Part shown: positions 1 through 11,456 of the stretch, piece by piece
How the letters are laid out: each line of letters opens with the position of its first letter
How positions within the stretch are numbered: the stretch's first letter is position 1
Position numbers and translations under genes: made by a program
The notes under the pieces: model-generated
The model's database searches: none
The model's input: the letters and a program-made list of their open reading frames with translations, nothing else
Told to the model about the DNA's origin: nothing
Assembly: GCA_022385755.1 (NCBI GenBank)
Contig: MU278362.1
Location: forward strand, 388,251-452,250
Source of the DNA: Trametopsis cervina
Taxonomy: Eukaryota > Basidiomycota > Agaricomycetes > Polyporales > Irpicaceae
Length of the DNA stretch: 64,000 nt
Direction: 5' to 3'

Positions 1-20
1 TGACTCATTCTGTTTGACAG

Positions 21-1831
21 ACAAGCTACGCATCTGTCGACGAGCCAGTAAGTCGTCCGTTCTCACCGGTGCTAACATCGCAATAACGACCACGCAGGTA
101 CAATTGGCTAGGAACAATATTTTACCTCAGCTATCTGGTATTTCAGTATCCGCAGAACCTCGCTCTGCAACGTTTTCCGGTCGGGAAATGGATGAGTGTT
201 AACATCCTGGCCTGGGGTATCACACTCTGCTGCCATGCTGCCTGCACCAATTTTGGTGGACTGTTTGCGGCGAGGTTCGTCCTTGGGATGTGCGAAGGCT
301 CAATTACTGCCGGCTTCATGATTGTAAGCTCTATGTTCTATACCCGAACAGAGCAGACCCTGCGTGTAGGGTATTGGTGTGAGTGCGACTTTTCTCAACA
401 GCTTGCATGTGTATTGACGGGGGTTTCCAGTCATGATGAACGGAACAGGTGCAGACCAAGTTCATTCAATAGCCGTTTTTGGAGTTTGACAGTCATCTTG
501 CATGTAGCCCAAATTGTTTCCGGATTCATAAGCTTTGGATCTCTACATATTCACACTCCTAGCTTTGAGCCGTGGCAATGGTATGCCATCGTTCATCATG
601 CAAGCAATTTCAGCCACTGATATCATATTGAACAGGCTCATGATCATCACCGGAGCATTGACCATAGTCACTGCAGTCGTGTATTGGTTCCTGTTCCCCG
701 ACTCACCAACAAACGCGTGGTTTCTCACACCCGACGAACGTGTGAAGGCTGTTCAGCGCATCAAGGTGAGATTAGGATTATACGCTAGATGAATATGTAC
801 TCAACGGAATCCTAGAGCAACCAAACCGGCGTTGAGAACAAGCACTTCAAGATGGAACAGTACGTTGCGTTGTCTTCCTCTTGCCTTGATATCTCGCTCA
901 TGAACCATTGAAGATTTTGGGAGGCGGTTTACGACCCGAAGACATGGCTCTTCGCGCTCCTTGCTGCCGTTAACAACATTCCGAACAGTCTCAGCAACCA
1001 ACGCCAAATCATCATTTCGTCGTTCGGGTTCACGAAGCTTCAGACGACCCTGCTTGGTTGCACAGACGGCGTGCTCGAGATCATCTCTATCTCTATCGGC
1101 GTTACTATGGCTGCTCGACTGAAGAATGCACGTGCATATGTTGGGGCTGCCTGGTTTCTTCCTTGCATCTTGGGCGCCCTATTGGTTAACTTGCTACCAT
1201 GGCACGACAGAATTGGGTTGTTGTTCGGACAATGGCTCACTGGTGAGTGCACTCGTTGCCGCCCCGGCTACGTTGCAGATGTCACGCTGAATTTCTACCA
1301 GGAACCACTGGGTTCGTCATCGTCTTGTCCTGGGTAGGAAATGTCACAGCTGGGCACACCAAGCGCGTGACTACGAATGCGATAATGCTTAGCGCATATT
1401 GCATCGGCAATGCTGCTGGACCCGTAATGTGGCTCGAGCGGTACGCCCCGCGGTGCGTCTGTTTCCTGACTTATCACCGCGATCGCCTCGTCCTGATCCC
1501 TACACTCTTATGCTTCATTCAGTAACCACGTACCCTGGATCGTGATTGGCGTCTGCTATGTGGCCTGTATTACGCTCATGCTGACGATTCGTGCTTTTCT
1601 TGCTCGTGAGAACCGGCGGCGCGATGCAGAACCGGTGGACGAGACGTACGATGATGTGTACATTGAGATTATCACCCCAGATGGGAAGCGAGTCGAGCGG
1701 AGGGTTTCGAAGGTACGTGAGAACACGAGACATATGGTCCGAAATGATGGTCTAAGCCCGTTGCATGTGCTGTATAGGAATTCTTGGACCTTACGGATAG
1801 ACAGAACCGGGACTTCAGATACGTGCTGTGA
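21..1831 (+). CDS. Allantoate permease-like MFS transporter (Dal5 / anion:cation symporter family), 5' end outside window
   Basis: Plasma-membrane permease of the major facilitator superfamily. Family members import allantoate, nicotinate, ureido compounds or other organic anions; the substrate cannot be read here. Spliced exons give YNWLGTIFYLSYLVFQYPQN and LQRFPVGKW, a family signature around helices 1-2, then GMCEGSITAGF, WFLFPDSPTNAWFLTPDER and VNQTGVENKHFK-like segments, all in the order expected. The tail reads KEFLDLTDRQNRDFRYVL, a typical C-terminus, with TGA at 1829-1831. Visible exons begin after an acceptor near base 20 and continue at 98, roughly 422, 530, 631, 805, 916, 1301, 1524 and 1778. 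About nine introns of 50-100 bases are needed and no frame break was seen. The start codon and first helix lie upstream of base 1, so the gene is partial only because the window cuts it. Confidence 0.88.
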
Positions 1832-2522
1832 ATAACTCAGGTCCGGAAGATATGTACAATACGAGTGTTTCGTAAGTGATGATATTACAAGTCAACGATT
1901 CACAATTGTGCACCCCTCTTCCATGGCTTCACGCCGTTAGCTTTCTCTCATGTCTTGTCTCGCGCGGCCATCAGTCACGCGAGGCGACTTCTCAGTGATC
2001 CTTGTACTGATGTACCCCATGTTCTTCAGTTTATGAAGGCTAGGGAGAAATGTGCAGCCGATTGTGTGCACATGTTCCTCGAACGGTGAGTGAATCAGAC
2101 CAACTTTTTGGGTTACCTCCGTCGTATACGAGGAGTTCACGTTCAGCATTCGGTTCTCAGCTGCCGTGCTTTCGACTACGAAGTTGAAAAACTAAAGTTC
2201 ACTTATGGATAAGCTCAGTTTTCCCATTCTCTTCCCAGATGGACCATATACACAAACCCCGGGCAAGATGTTTGATAAATGATTCGGCGATAATCCCCAA
2301 TGCCCGTAAGGGATTCTCGATAAGAGAGGAGTTCGCTCTTCGCCGAGGTTACTTAAGTCATTCAAACGCCACAGCCCCATTTTACGTCCTTGTGCCTCTG
2401 TATATCGCCACTTACCTTTCACCTGCATTACCTTTTGCCACAACCACCTTCAAGAAACGGTAGGACAGTAGCTGAATTCAGCTCATTCCTTTTGATACTC
2501 ACTTTTTCTCAGATAACTAGGG

Positions 2523-3430
2523 ATGTCACACCATTGTGACCTCTGCGATAGGTGGTTCCCGGACCCCCGAGCTCTCGAACAGCACAAAGAGGCTTCATCC
2601 CTCCACAAAAGACATTGTGACCTCTGCGACAAGTTGTTCCCTCACCCCCAAGCTCTCGAACAGCATGAGGAGGCTTCTGCTCGCCACAAGAGATATTGTG
2701 AAGAATGCGGTAAAGAGTTTTCAACCGAGCGAGGGTTGAAGGAGCATTTTGTTCAAAGTCCCCGTCATGCTTATTGTCAATACTGCAACGAGCATTTCGA
2801 GGATCAAGACGAGCTGGAAAACCATTATGATGAAGAGCATCACTATTGCCCCTTGTGCAGCAAGGTATGTTCCCAGATGGCGGAGGGACAGGCCTATTTG
2901 ATCTCAGCGTGCCCAACTTCATGCAGGTATTTGGGTCCGACCGCGGGTTGCACGAGCATCACCGCCAAGTGCACGACTACTGCGTAACCTGTCGCCGTGT
3001 CTTCAAGTCGGAGGAAAGTCTGAATCAGCACCTTCGTACCTCTTCTCGTCACAACTGAGGAACTATTTCCGCTGTGATCGAAGCTGCTCCAAATCATTCA
3101 CTTCCTATGCGGACCTTACCCCTGCATTTTGGGTCGGGAGCCTGTCCTTCTGGCATCATGCAAACGATTTACGAACTTCGCCATCCGCCGCGATAAGCAC
3201 AACATCATAATCAGCCCTGATCGTCTCGTGGGGTGTCGAGAGCCTGAAGTCATCAGTGCATAGGCCAAAGAGCGCATCTGGAACGGTTACGCGTAAGCGT
3301 GTCCGATTTGCCCTCACGTTGCCAATACAAGACTCCTAGCGGCGTCCTGCGGGATACGGAGAGAAGCAGCCGTGGTGTCAAGCGGGAGTGATGCACGATA
3401 TTACGCAGAAATTGAAGAGGATCAATTTCT
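2523..3430 (+). pseudogene. C2H2 zinc-finger gene, left duplicate, 3' half broken
   Basis: Diverged copy of the intact gene at 4078-5020. The N-terminal part is open: exon 2523-2864, intron 2865-2926, exon from 2927. It encodes six C2H2-type fingers, one more than the matching part of the sister gene. The frame then hits TGA at 3056-3058. A one-base deletion relative to the sister copy lies beside this stop, a one-base insertion follows near 3121, further stops are seen near 3260 and 3297, and roughly 90 bases containing the seventh finger are missing near 3325. A shortened protein of 157 residues is possible if the gene is transcribed, but the last three fingers are lost. Family role is presumed nucleic-acid or protein binding; no specific function can be assigned. 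Confidence 0.72.
2529..2695 (+). repeat. 81-base internal tandem repeat duplicating one zinc finger
   Basis: Two adjacent 27-residue units, both beginning HCDLCD and ending HK(R), with ALEQH and EAS in common. The sister gene at 4078 has only one finger at this place (YCDPCDRWF...), so the extra unit arose after the gene duplication or was lost from the other copy. Confidence 0.8.
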
Positions 3431-4077
3431 AGAGGACTATGAAGCGACATAAACAAAGGGCCAGTTCAAATCTGGTTTGTCCTCGGCCGTGCCTCTCATG
3501 TATTGTCCCGCGCGGTCATTATTCGCGCGATTCGACTTCTCAATGACCATCGTACTGATACACCCCATGGTATCTAGTTTTTTAAGAACAGGGAGAAACT
3601 TCCAGGCGGCTGTGTACACATAATCCTTAATGGTGAGTGATTTAGACCAACCTTCGCTGCGATGTTCTTTGTATATGAGGTATTCATGTGTAGCATTCGG
3701 CTTTCAGCTGCTGTGCTTTCAGTTGTGAGACGTAAAGCATGTCGTGTTGAGAATATTCTTCTTTCTATCTTTCTCTTCCTACTTATAGCTGGACTATATG
3801 CACAAACCCCGCCGGGCGAGATGTTTGATATGATTCGGCGATAGTCCTTCTACGCCCGTACGGGCGCTTTTTGATTAGATAAGAGTTCGCTCTTGGCCAA
3901 GGTTATTTAAATCACTCACTGGGCCAAGTGCCACTGCCGTCTTGTTCTCGTCCCTTGACATACCCACCACTTTTCGTTTACCTGCAGCACCTTCCATTCT
4001 CGCTCTCGCCAAGCAGCGGTAGGACCGTGATTGGATTTTAGCTCCTTACTCTTGATACTCACTTGCTCGCAGGAGAT

Positions 4078-5020
4078 ATGTCATACTACTGTGACCCCTG
4101 CGACAGGTGGTTCCCGCATTACCGAGCCCTCCAACAGCACAGGGAAACTTCTTCCCGACACACAGGATTTTTTTGTCAAGAATGCGACAAAGAGTTTGCC
4201 ACTGAGCAAGGGCTGAAGGAGCATTACATCCAAAGTCCCCGCCACCCCTATTGTCCGTTTTGTGAAGAACATTTCGACGACCGAGACGAGGTAGCAGAGC
4301 ATCATAGCCAATATCATTACCCTTGTCTATCCTGCCGCAAGGTAAGTGCTAAAATTTGCTTGAGAAGAGCCTGAACCCAGCTTGCTCAACTTCTTGCAGT
4401 TATTCAAATCCGAGCTAGGGCTGCATGAACACAACCGTCAATCGCACTGGTATTGTGGACCCTGTCGCCGCGTCTTCCAGTCGGAGAATAACTTGAACAT
4501 TCATCTCCGTACCTCTGCAATCCACAATCCAAAGAACTACATCTGCCCTGGACGAAACTGCTCCAGAGCCTTCATTTCCTATGCCGACCTTGCCCTACAT
4601 TTTGAGTCGGGGACATGTCCCTCTGGCATGACGCGCAAGCATCTGAAGGACTTTGCCATTCGCCGCGACAAACACAATATCATAACCAACCCCGACCGCC
4701 TCATAGGGTATCGAGAGCCCGAGGTCGTCGATACATGGGCTAACGAGCGTGCTTGGAATGGCTACGCTTACGAATGTCCTATTTGCCCTCGGACGTTTGG
4801 CACTCTGCCCGCTCTGAACACCCACTTGAGGAGTCCAGCGCACGAGAAGAAAATATTCCGTTGCCCTACTATTTTCGACGGCTGTGGCAATCAATACAAG
4901 ACCCTTAGCGGCCTTCTCCAGCATATGGAGAGAAGCGACTGTGGGGTCAAGAGATACAGACCACAGATTACGGGAGTGATGGACGACATCACACAGGGAA
5001 TGAAGAGGATCACCTTCTAG
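4078..5020 (+). CDS. C2H2-type zinc-finger protein, intact duplicate
   Basis: Two exons, 4078-4341 and 4400-5020, with a 58-base GT-AG intron in phase 0, give 294 residues. The intron falls inside a finger: the CLSCRK of exon 1 joins LFKSELGLHEH of exon 2 to restore C-x2-C...H. About eight fingers are visible. The first five are close C2H2 units starting YCDPC, FCQEC, YCPFC, PCLSC and YCGPC; then come ICPGRNC, ECPIC and CPTIFDGC, two of which end in Cys instead of the second His. Linkers are short and not the TGEKP type, so binding to RNA or protein is as likely as DNA. The family resembles multi-finger proteins that are numerous in Agaricomycetes and mostly uncharacterised. A probable short 5'-UTR intron (GTAGGAC...GCAG, about 4019-4073) is conserved in the left copy. 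The 3' neighbour is convergent. Confidence 0.8.
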
Positions 5021-5449
5021 AGGACTATGAGGTGGCATAGACAACGGGCTAGTCCAAGCCTGGTTATCCCTTTATGCTCTCGATACGCGAGTCAGCAACC
5101 TCCTCAGGGGCGAGTTGTGGTCGTTGTTATTTATACTGCGACAGTATCGAAGTGTGCTATATGCTTTCTCTCTTGTATCCACGCATCCGCGTTTTTATCC
5201 CTTTTATCTGAGAATTAAAAATGTTTTCTATCATATCTTCGCTATCAGTCCTCGAAGATACTTTGGCCGTACGTAGACGATTCCCAAACACCAATAAGTA
5301 GATCATTGCTGTTTCATTACTAGTAGTCGTAACGCATGTATGTCCAGAGATACAAAAAGTCCGTGTCACTGCACACAGCAATAAATATTACACAGATGTC
5401 ACATACACAAGTCGTCATCATCATTATTTTCACCGAAAACCAGCTCTCG
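5021..5449. other. Intergenic, convergent 3' ends
   Basis: Shared 3' flank of the zinc-finger gene and the palmitoyltransferase. AT-richer than its neighbours. I see no gene, repeat or RNA structure in it. Confidence 0.6.
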
Positions 5450-8286
5450 CTACACCTGGCTGAGCGGCTCGTACCCCGCCCGATTGCTCCTCCCCAACCC
5501 AACGCTCATCAACAAGGTGTTTCTTAACGACTTTCCACGCCCTCCACTTGCGCCCTCCTCACCCTCCTCGCGCACCCTCCTCCTCTTCGCCTCCACGAAC
5601 CCTTCTGGAGGGACATCATACAGCTTATCGTACTCCACCCCAAGCACCCTGCCCGCCGTCCAGAAGTCCTGGCAGTTCCCAACGATGCCAACATGGAACG
5701 GATTCGGAGCCTTGTGCGCCCGCGCGAGCCCGTCTGCCGCTTTGCCCTTCGTGAACCTGTCGAAACCGAGCAGGTTCATGATGAGCCCGCCGCCCCCACA
5801 GATGCCAGAATGCTTATGGCCGTGTGCATGGGCACCGTTGCCGTCGGCGTCCTCACCCTGTCCATGAGCGTGGCTATGACTGTGGCCTTGCTGCGCGTGC
5901 ATGCTGCCTCCGCCCCGTCCACCCATCCAGCCGTATCGGCCGAGGTTCGACACTTCCAGCGTTGTCATCTGTCGTGCGACCTGCCATAGCTGTGTGGCAA
6001 GTAGGATAAGCGTCCATGATAACTGGACAGTAGACCAGCACGCGACGGCGACGAGGAACGTATCTGCGGCTGTTGCCGCGCACAGGTAGTCCGTCAGCAC
6101 ACACGAAGGTGAGATGCTCCCTGGGTCGGTCCGGACTTGTATTGTGGAGAAGTCTGCACATATGGATGAGTACGGAGTTTCGTGACGAGCAGCAGGCGCA
6201 CTTACAAGCGTAGGTAAGGTAATCAAAGAGGATGATGCCGATGACTAGCGTAATGACGAAAAGCAAGAACTGTCTATGGTTATTCACGCCCACTGAACGC
6301 AAGCGAAGACCCAGATTAGCTCGATGTAATGATGCAATCAAATGTGTGATTCCAACATACCACAATTCCATACCCACGGGCAATGACTGTACGATAGCGT
6401 TCATAGTGTCAGGGCTGCATAACGCGAGATGCACGAGGCCAAGATCCAACTCACTGATCATGTCTCGCGACACACTTATCGCATATCCGACAATGCTTAG
6501 ACCGGAGGGGTTTGCGAGCCTGACGCACCGCCACCAACAATGTCAGAGATGTGCGCAGCAGCGGAGATGTTTTCGATATGAACACCCACCATGCACTGTA
6601 TGCAAAACGTCTGTCCATTCAAGCGGCCTTCTGATGCTAGATCCTCTATAATCTGTGTGTGCGGGTAGGTCAGCACCAATGGGACTGCAGCAGCGGAAGC
6701 CTCGAGGACAGGGACGCACCGACTTTAACTCCGCATCACTTGCCGGCTTGGGACACGTGCCAGGGTCAAGGCTGATCGACCTGAAGAAGTTGTACGCACA
6801 CAACCCAAAGCTCAGTGCAAACACGAGATGCGTGAATGCATGCGATTGTGTCTCTGCAATGAGTTACGTCACGAGACTGTGGCAGCGTGAATGGAAGAGA
6901 TGGGACGTACGGTGCAGAAGCCGGGATACCCAGGCGTAGCAAACCCAAACCATCGAGGCAAAGATAATTCCGGAGAAGTATGGGCTTGCGGTGACGCTGT
7001 CTGTGTAATTCCTTTTGTCAAGTAACACCCGGGTAACAATCTGTGCTGCGGTTTCAGCGGAAACATCCGAGCAGCGAAGAATGCTATGGCACGTACATGG
7101 TGCATGGCAAAGAAGAGCGCCATAGCAAGTATTACGCCGGTGTACCACGGAAGTATCGCGAGTGTCATGAACATGAGCCAGAGGAAGATCGTCGGGAGCA
7201 TGAATATTGAGATTTTTGTGTTCCGCTGCGAAAGATGTTATCAAACTGCCCTGCTAGGACAAAGCACGATCGTGCACGACTCACCTCACTCAGAGGCTTC
7301 TTCCGTTTCACTCCATCCTCCGTGAGCCCGCCCTCCTCCAGCGCTCGCTTCCACGGCCCTAATGCCTTCAACTCTACAGCCATATCCTTCGCCGTCCGTC
7401 CCTCCCCGTCCTTTGCCGTGATATCCGCGCCGGCCTCGACGAGTTTCCGTATGCACACCCTATTCCCTCTCACGACCGCCCAATGCAACGGTGTCAACCC
7501 CGCGTCGTCTCGTGTGGTGGTACTTGCGCCGTGCTTGAGCAATAGATCAACAGAGAGCACATCCCCCTGATACGCCGCCCACATGAGCGACGTGTGCCCA
7601 AGCGAGTCCTTCGAATCGACACCAATCGGCTGGTGTAAGAGGTACAGCAATGGCATGACCGAAGACGAGTGTGTGACGAGGTGCAGCGTGTTGTACCCTT
7701 GCGAGTCTGCGATAGTCGGGTCCGCTCCATGCGCGATGAGCAGCTGCACGACATACAGGTACCCATTCCGCGCCGCCCACTGCAAGGGCGTGGCCACCAG
7801 GTCTCCACCCACAGCGTCCACCTCCGCACCGTGTTCGAGCAGATAGCGGCACGCGGCGACCTGCGCATTGATCGCTGCCCAATGCAGCGGCGTAATGTTC
7901 TGTTCATCCCGGTCCGTCGCCTGCGCCTTCCCCGACTCGATGAGCTCTCTCAGCACATCCATATCCCCCCGCTGCGCCGCCACGAAAATGTTGACCTGCA
8001 TCCGCGCCAAGTATCAGTATGAATGACGCATACGCTAATACAGTATTTCAGGCACACTCACATCTGGCTCGTTCACCGTCTGCAACGCCTGCGCGAACGT
8101 CAGGTGTGTTGCGGATGCCGACTCCGGGTTCAGCGCACTTGCGGAGGGTTCTGATTTCGGTACCATTCGTTGCGGTGGGTCGTTCATGGGTCGTCGTGGT
8201 CGTCGTTCAAGCTGCTGCGTGCCGTCACTTGCCGTCGGCAGGGTGAGTGACGATGATGAGGCAGTGTCACGCTCACGTGCGACCAC
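5450..8286 (-). CDS. AKR1: Ankyrin-repeat DHHC palmitoyltransferase, Akr1-type
   Basis: Membrane S-acyltransferase that attaches palmitate to cytosolic cysteines; yeast Akr1 acts in the Golgi. Ten exons were resolved: 8286-8062, 7995-7285, 7225-7097, 7040-6911, 6853-6720, 6652-6590, 6519-6455, 6386-6361, 6292-6206, 6153-5450, totalling 2274 bases and 757 residues with every junction in phase. Residues about 76-290 carry ankyrin repeats (TPLHWAAINAQ, TPLQWAARNG, TSLMWAAYQG, TPLHWAVVRGN). Two or more membrane segments follow from about residue 313. The cysteine-rich domain reads KHCRICDKCVARHDHHCPW, with the catalytic Cys near residue 488; the DHHC codons are split by an intron. A TTLEVSN (TTxE-type) motif follows the last membrane pair. 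A histidine-rich stretch at about 609-638 is unusual. The N-terminal 33 residues before a second Met are uncertain. Confidence 0.93.
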
Positions 8287-11200
8287 GTTTCATTCGTGAC
8301 CGCGTGACATTACGCGCGTCCACTGTACATGGTTGGTGACATGCATCCATCTTGCTTGGGATGCAATCCTTTGAGGATTTTTATATATACACTGGATACT
8401 ACGGGCTTGGTGCTTTTGTGTTCCCTGAGAGATGTGTGTGAGGAAATGAGGCTTAGCTGTTTAAGCGCCATACATACGAGCGCCACAAGGACCGCCATAT
8501 CCAAATACGGCAATGGATTGTAGGAAACTTAAGCAGCGTTAAGCGTCGAGCTGCAAAAGCGATGGCGCTGTGAATAGGTCGGTACAAATGAGGTTTAGAG
8601 CCTGGAGATGTACAGATGCGCTACCATGATTGAACCGTAACTCTATTCCGTGTGATAAACCATCTCGCAGGAGTAAGTTCTCGTATTGCGCACTGCGGAA
8701 GAGATCAATATAGCAAAGTTCTGGCATACGTGGCAGTTCAAGGCGTGTGCAGAGAGTGTTCGTGTTGTCCCATATATATGTACTCTCTCCCTCATACTTG
8801 TATACGGACGTTATACTGTGCACATACTTCCATACAAACGTTCGCTTCGGCCACACGTCGATGTGCGCCGCGGGCTATTTCCGATCATTATCTATACAGA
8901 CTCGTGTCGAGTGATGATGCTTGCCAATACATTTTCAATTACATCAGGAACGACCCATAGAAATATGATAGAGTCCTGCGCAGCGATTGTGTACTGATCT
9001 TCCAGCGGCAGAGTCCTTGAATAGAGAGTACGCTGACTAACAAGCTTTGAGCACCAGTGCTGTGGCTAGAGTCTCCCGACAATACTATGAAACGGTTAGA
9101 CAACGGTGAGGACCATCTGTCAGTAAGTCTAACATGCAATGCATAGCGTACCGAGTCCGTTCCGTTTAATTACGGCCGTGGGGAAAGCAGGGAAGCGTGA
9201 GTCCCCAGTCCATGCACCGGGAGCCTTTGCAATACACACGATGGTGGGACGAGAGTGCATATTACGGTCAGGGCGCAATAGGCAACTTGACTGACTTGCG
9301 GCGTCCCGGCACCCGACCTACGTCCACGGAATATCCGATATTGGTTGATTATCTTTACGTCCTACCAGCAAAGTGCACTGCCGCAGAGTGCAGGCAATAC
9401 CTCCGAATGCGGCGGACAATGAGGCGTGCGCGCAAGCGGGATGGTGTATATCCTGAGGGGTTAATCGATGCCAACAAGCTACGCCGTGGTGACATTTCAA
9501 GCACAAGACACACTTCGTGTTCAGACGTGGTGGAGATACGCTCCATGAAAGGAAAGACCCCACACCCTGGGTCGGGATTCCTGCATGAGTCGCCATGCCC
9601 AAGATCTTCTTGTAATCTTCTTAGGGGAGGGGTCAGCAGGACGTCAAGGTTATACAGGCACCGACAGGATGGCCGCGTCCTCGTTGCACTACGAACTTTA
9701 CGGACCGATGGTGGTGGCCACTAGTGCCAGACGAAAAACTTCATTCTGCGCGACCCTGCAATGGTAGGAAACGTTGGAAGTGCCTGTGCGTCTCAGAGCA
9801 TCTTAGAGCCAGGAATGTTTGTTATCATCATCATCATGATTCTGCGGGACATCACGATTCAATCAAGTGAGTCAACCCTGATGCTCCCCACCCTGTCAGG
9901 CCGGGCCCCCGGTTCCGGTATGCAATTGCCTAACGGGGCTTATTGTTGGTGTCCTCTGCGGGCGAAGCCCCAGTCCGTGGACGCGGGTCTTCTTCCATTG
10001 GTTCGCCTGAGACACCGAGAACATAACATCAGAGTCGAGAGGCAGTCCAGCGTCCCAGAAGATTGCGACAGTTCCTCGGAACAGCGCTGCGAGACCAGAA
10101 TTGGGGCAGTGAATGGCGGAAGATAGCTGAGTCATGTATTGTTGCCGTCATGGATATAGAGATGCTTGCGAATGCGCCGTGCGCGAGGCGCGTGGCCACC
10201 TGTCGGGTCGGAGATGCGGTGAAGGGCCCTTCCTCTCCATTCCTGTGAGACGAGGCGGACATGGCAACTCGAGGTGCTATGCGGGACGACAATTTCGAGC
10301 ATCTTGCTTTTGTTCTCTGCCGCGGACGCCTTGATAAATGGTCGCACGGAGGAAACGACACGCATGTGGACGCCCTAATACACGCGTTGGCTTGTCTGTG
10401 TAAGCGCTGCACCGGGACCAAGGACCTGGGTTTGCTTTCCAAGGAGCCGGCACAACACATGACGCGTGCCCGGGATTTCTGATTGGATAGATATGGATAG
10501 GAGGCGCCGCACTGCCGGAAAGAGGAGATCATGAGCCGATTGGGTCACATTCGCCGCCCGTGCCGAAGAAGGTTCATGGGCCGCCACAACGATCCTAAAA
10601 TCATTACTCTCCTGCCTGCTCTTCGCACTTCCACACTCACACCCCCAGCCCCTCGTCGTCGCCGCCGCCACCCTCGACGCGCATACATCCATACATCACG
10701 CGCAGAATACGCGTGCAATTACATCGCTACAATTGGTCCGTAAAGTGCGCGCTGCTGGCACACACCTGGAAACGAAGGATTCATCAACATGGAGGAGGAG
10801 CAGCAGCATCAGTTCATCCATGCAACGCTGCCGTCTGAGCATTATGACAGGGAGAATCTGTGAGTAACCCCTTCGAGTCTTTTGTCTTCCTGTACACCGT
10901 AGCACGTCGCTCGCCATTTTCTCTGTAACCACCAAACTTTGATTCCTGGAACAAGGACGGAGGCAACGCGGGGATGCTGGATCTCTGGTTCCGTCAGTGC
11001 ACAGCTCCGCTCTCACCAGATGAACCGAAACAACGATACCAGAGTGTGGCTTCCGCCCTGCAGAGCTCTTGCACTCATGCTGGTATTTTGATATTCAGTC
11101 GTATCCCTATTCTCGGGCGCGCTTTCACACGTACCAGCCCTCTGGTCCTCATCCATCTCTTCACGCGCCCGTCCCCCGTTGTCGTCCCTTTCCCTCGTCC

Positions 11201-11456
11201 GTGGCTTATAACTTAACGTGCATCTGCCTCTCATACTGCCTGTCGTTTCTCCTGTCCTCGTTCACTTGTACGTGTCACTAACCAGTCTGTATCTTTTGCA
11301 TGCGCCCTTCTGCTACCATCTATCTCCTGGACACTGTAATACCACTACCACTTGTACTCTGTTTGTGGCCACCCTCCGAAATTTCCCCATACTCAATCCT
11401 GCTCGCCATCCAAAACGCGTAACCACCAAACCGCATACGCGTTCAAAACACTCACA
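8287..11456. other. 3.2 kb without a recognised gene
   Basis: Lies between the divergent palmitoyltransferase and velvet genes and must contain both promoters and the velvet 5' UTR. The last few hundred bases (about 11090-11450) are pyrimidine-rich on the plus strand, as basidiomycete promoters and leaders often are. Open frames exist (for example 9197-9724 plus, 8539-8856 minus) but show no familiar motif or splice support. A short frame starts at 10790 (MEEEQQHQF...) and could be an upstream ORF of the velvet transcript; this is not established. Confidence 0.5.

Larger units (their letters stand above)
1943..5060. repeat. Direct tandem duplication of about 1.55 kb (two units)
   Basis: Two head-to-tail copies of one segment, about 1943-3480 and 3493-5060. 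Each holds the same upstream region, a C2H2 zinc-finger gene and the same 3' end. Matching landmarks include CTCATGT...TTGTC.CGCGCGG near 1948 and 3498, a TTCTCA.TGA.C..TCGTACTGAT.CACCCCATG-like block near 1990 and 3536, the two start codons (2523 and 4078, 1555 bases apart), and TTCTAGAGGACTATGA near 3426 and 5015. The copies are clearly diverged, so the duplication is not recent. The left unit has gained an internal duplication and lost part of its 3' half. Confidence 0.88.

Noticed and set aside
9197..9724. 175-codon plus frame between the palmitoyltransferase and velvet genes
   Set aside because: No motif, no splice context and random-looking composition.
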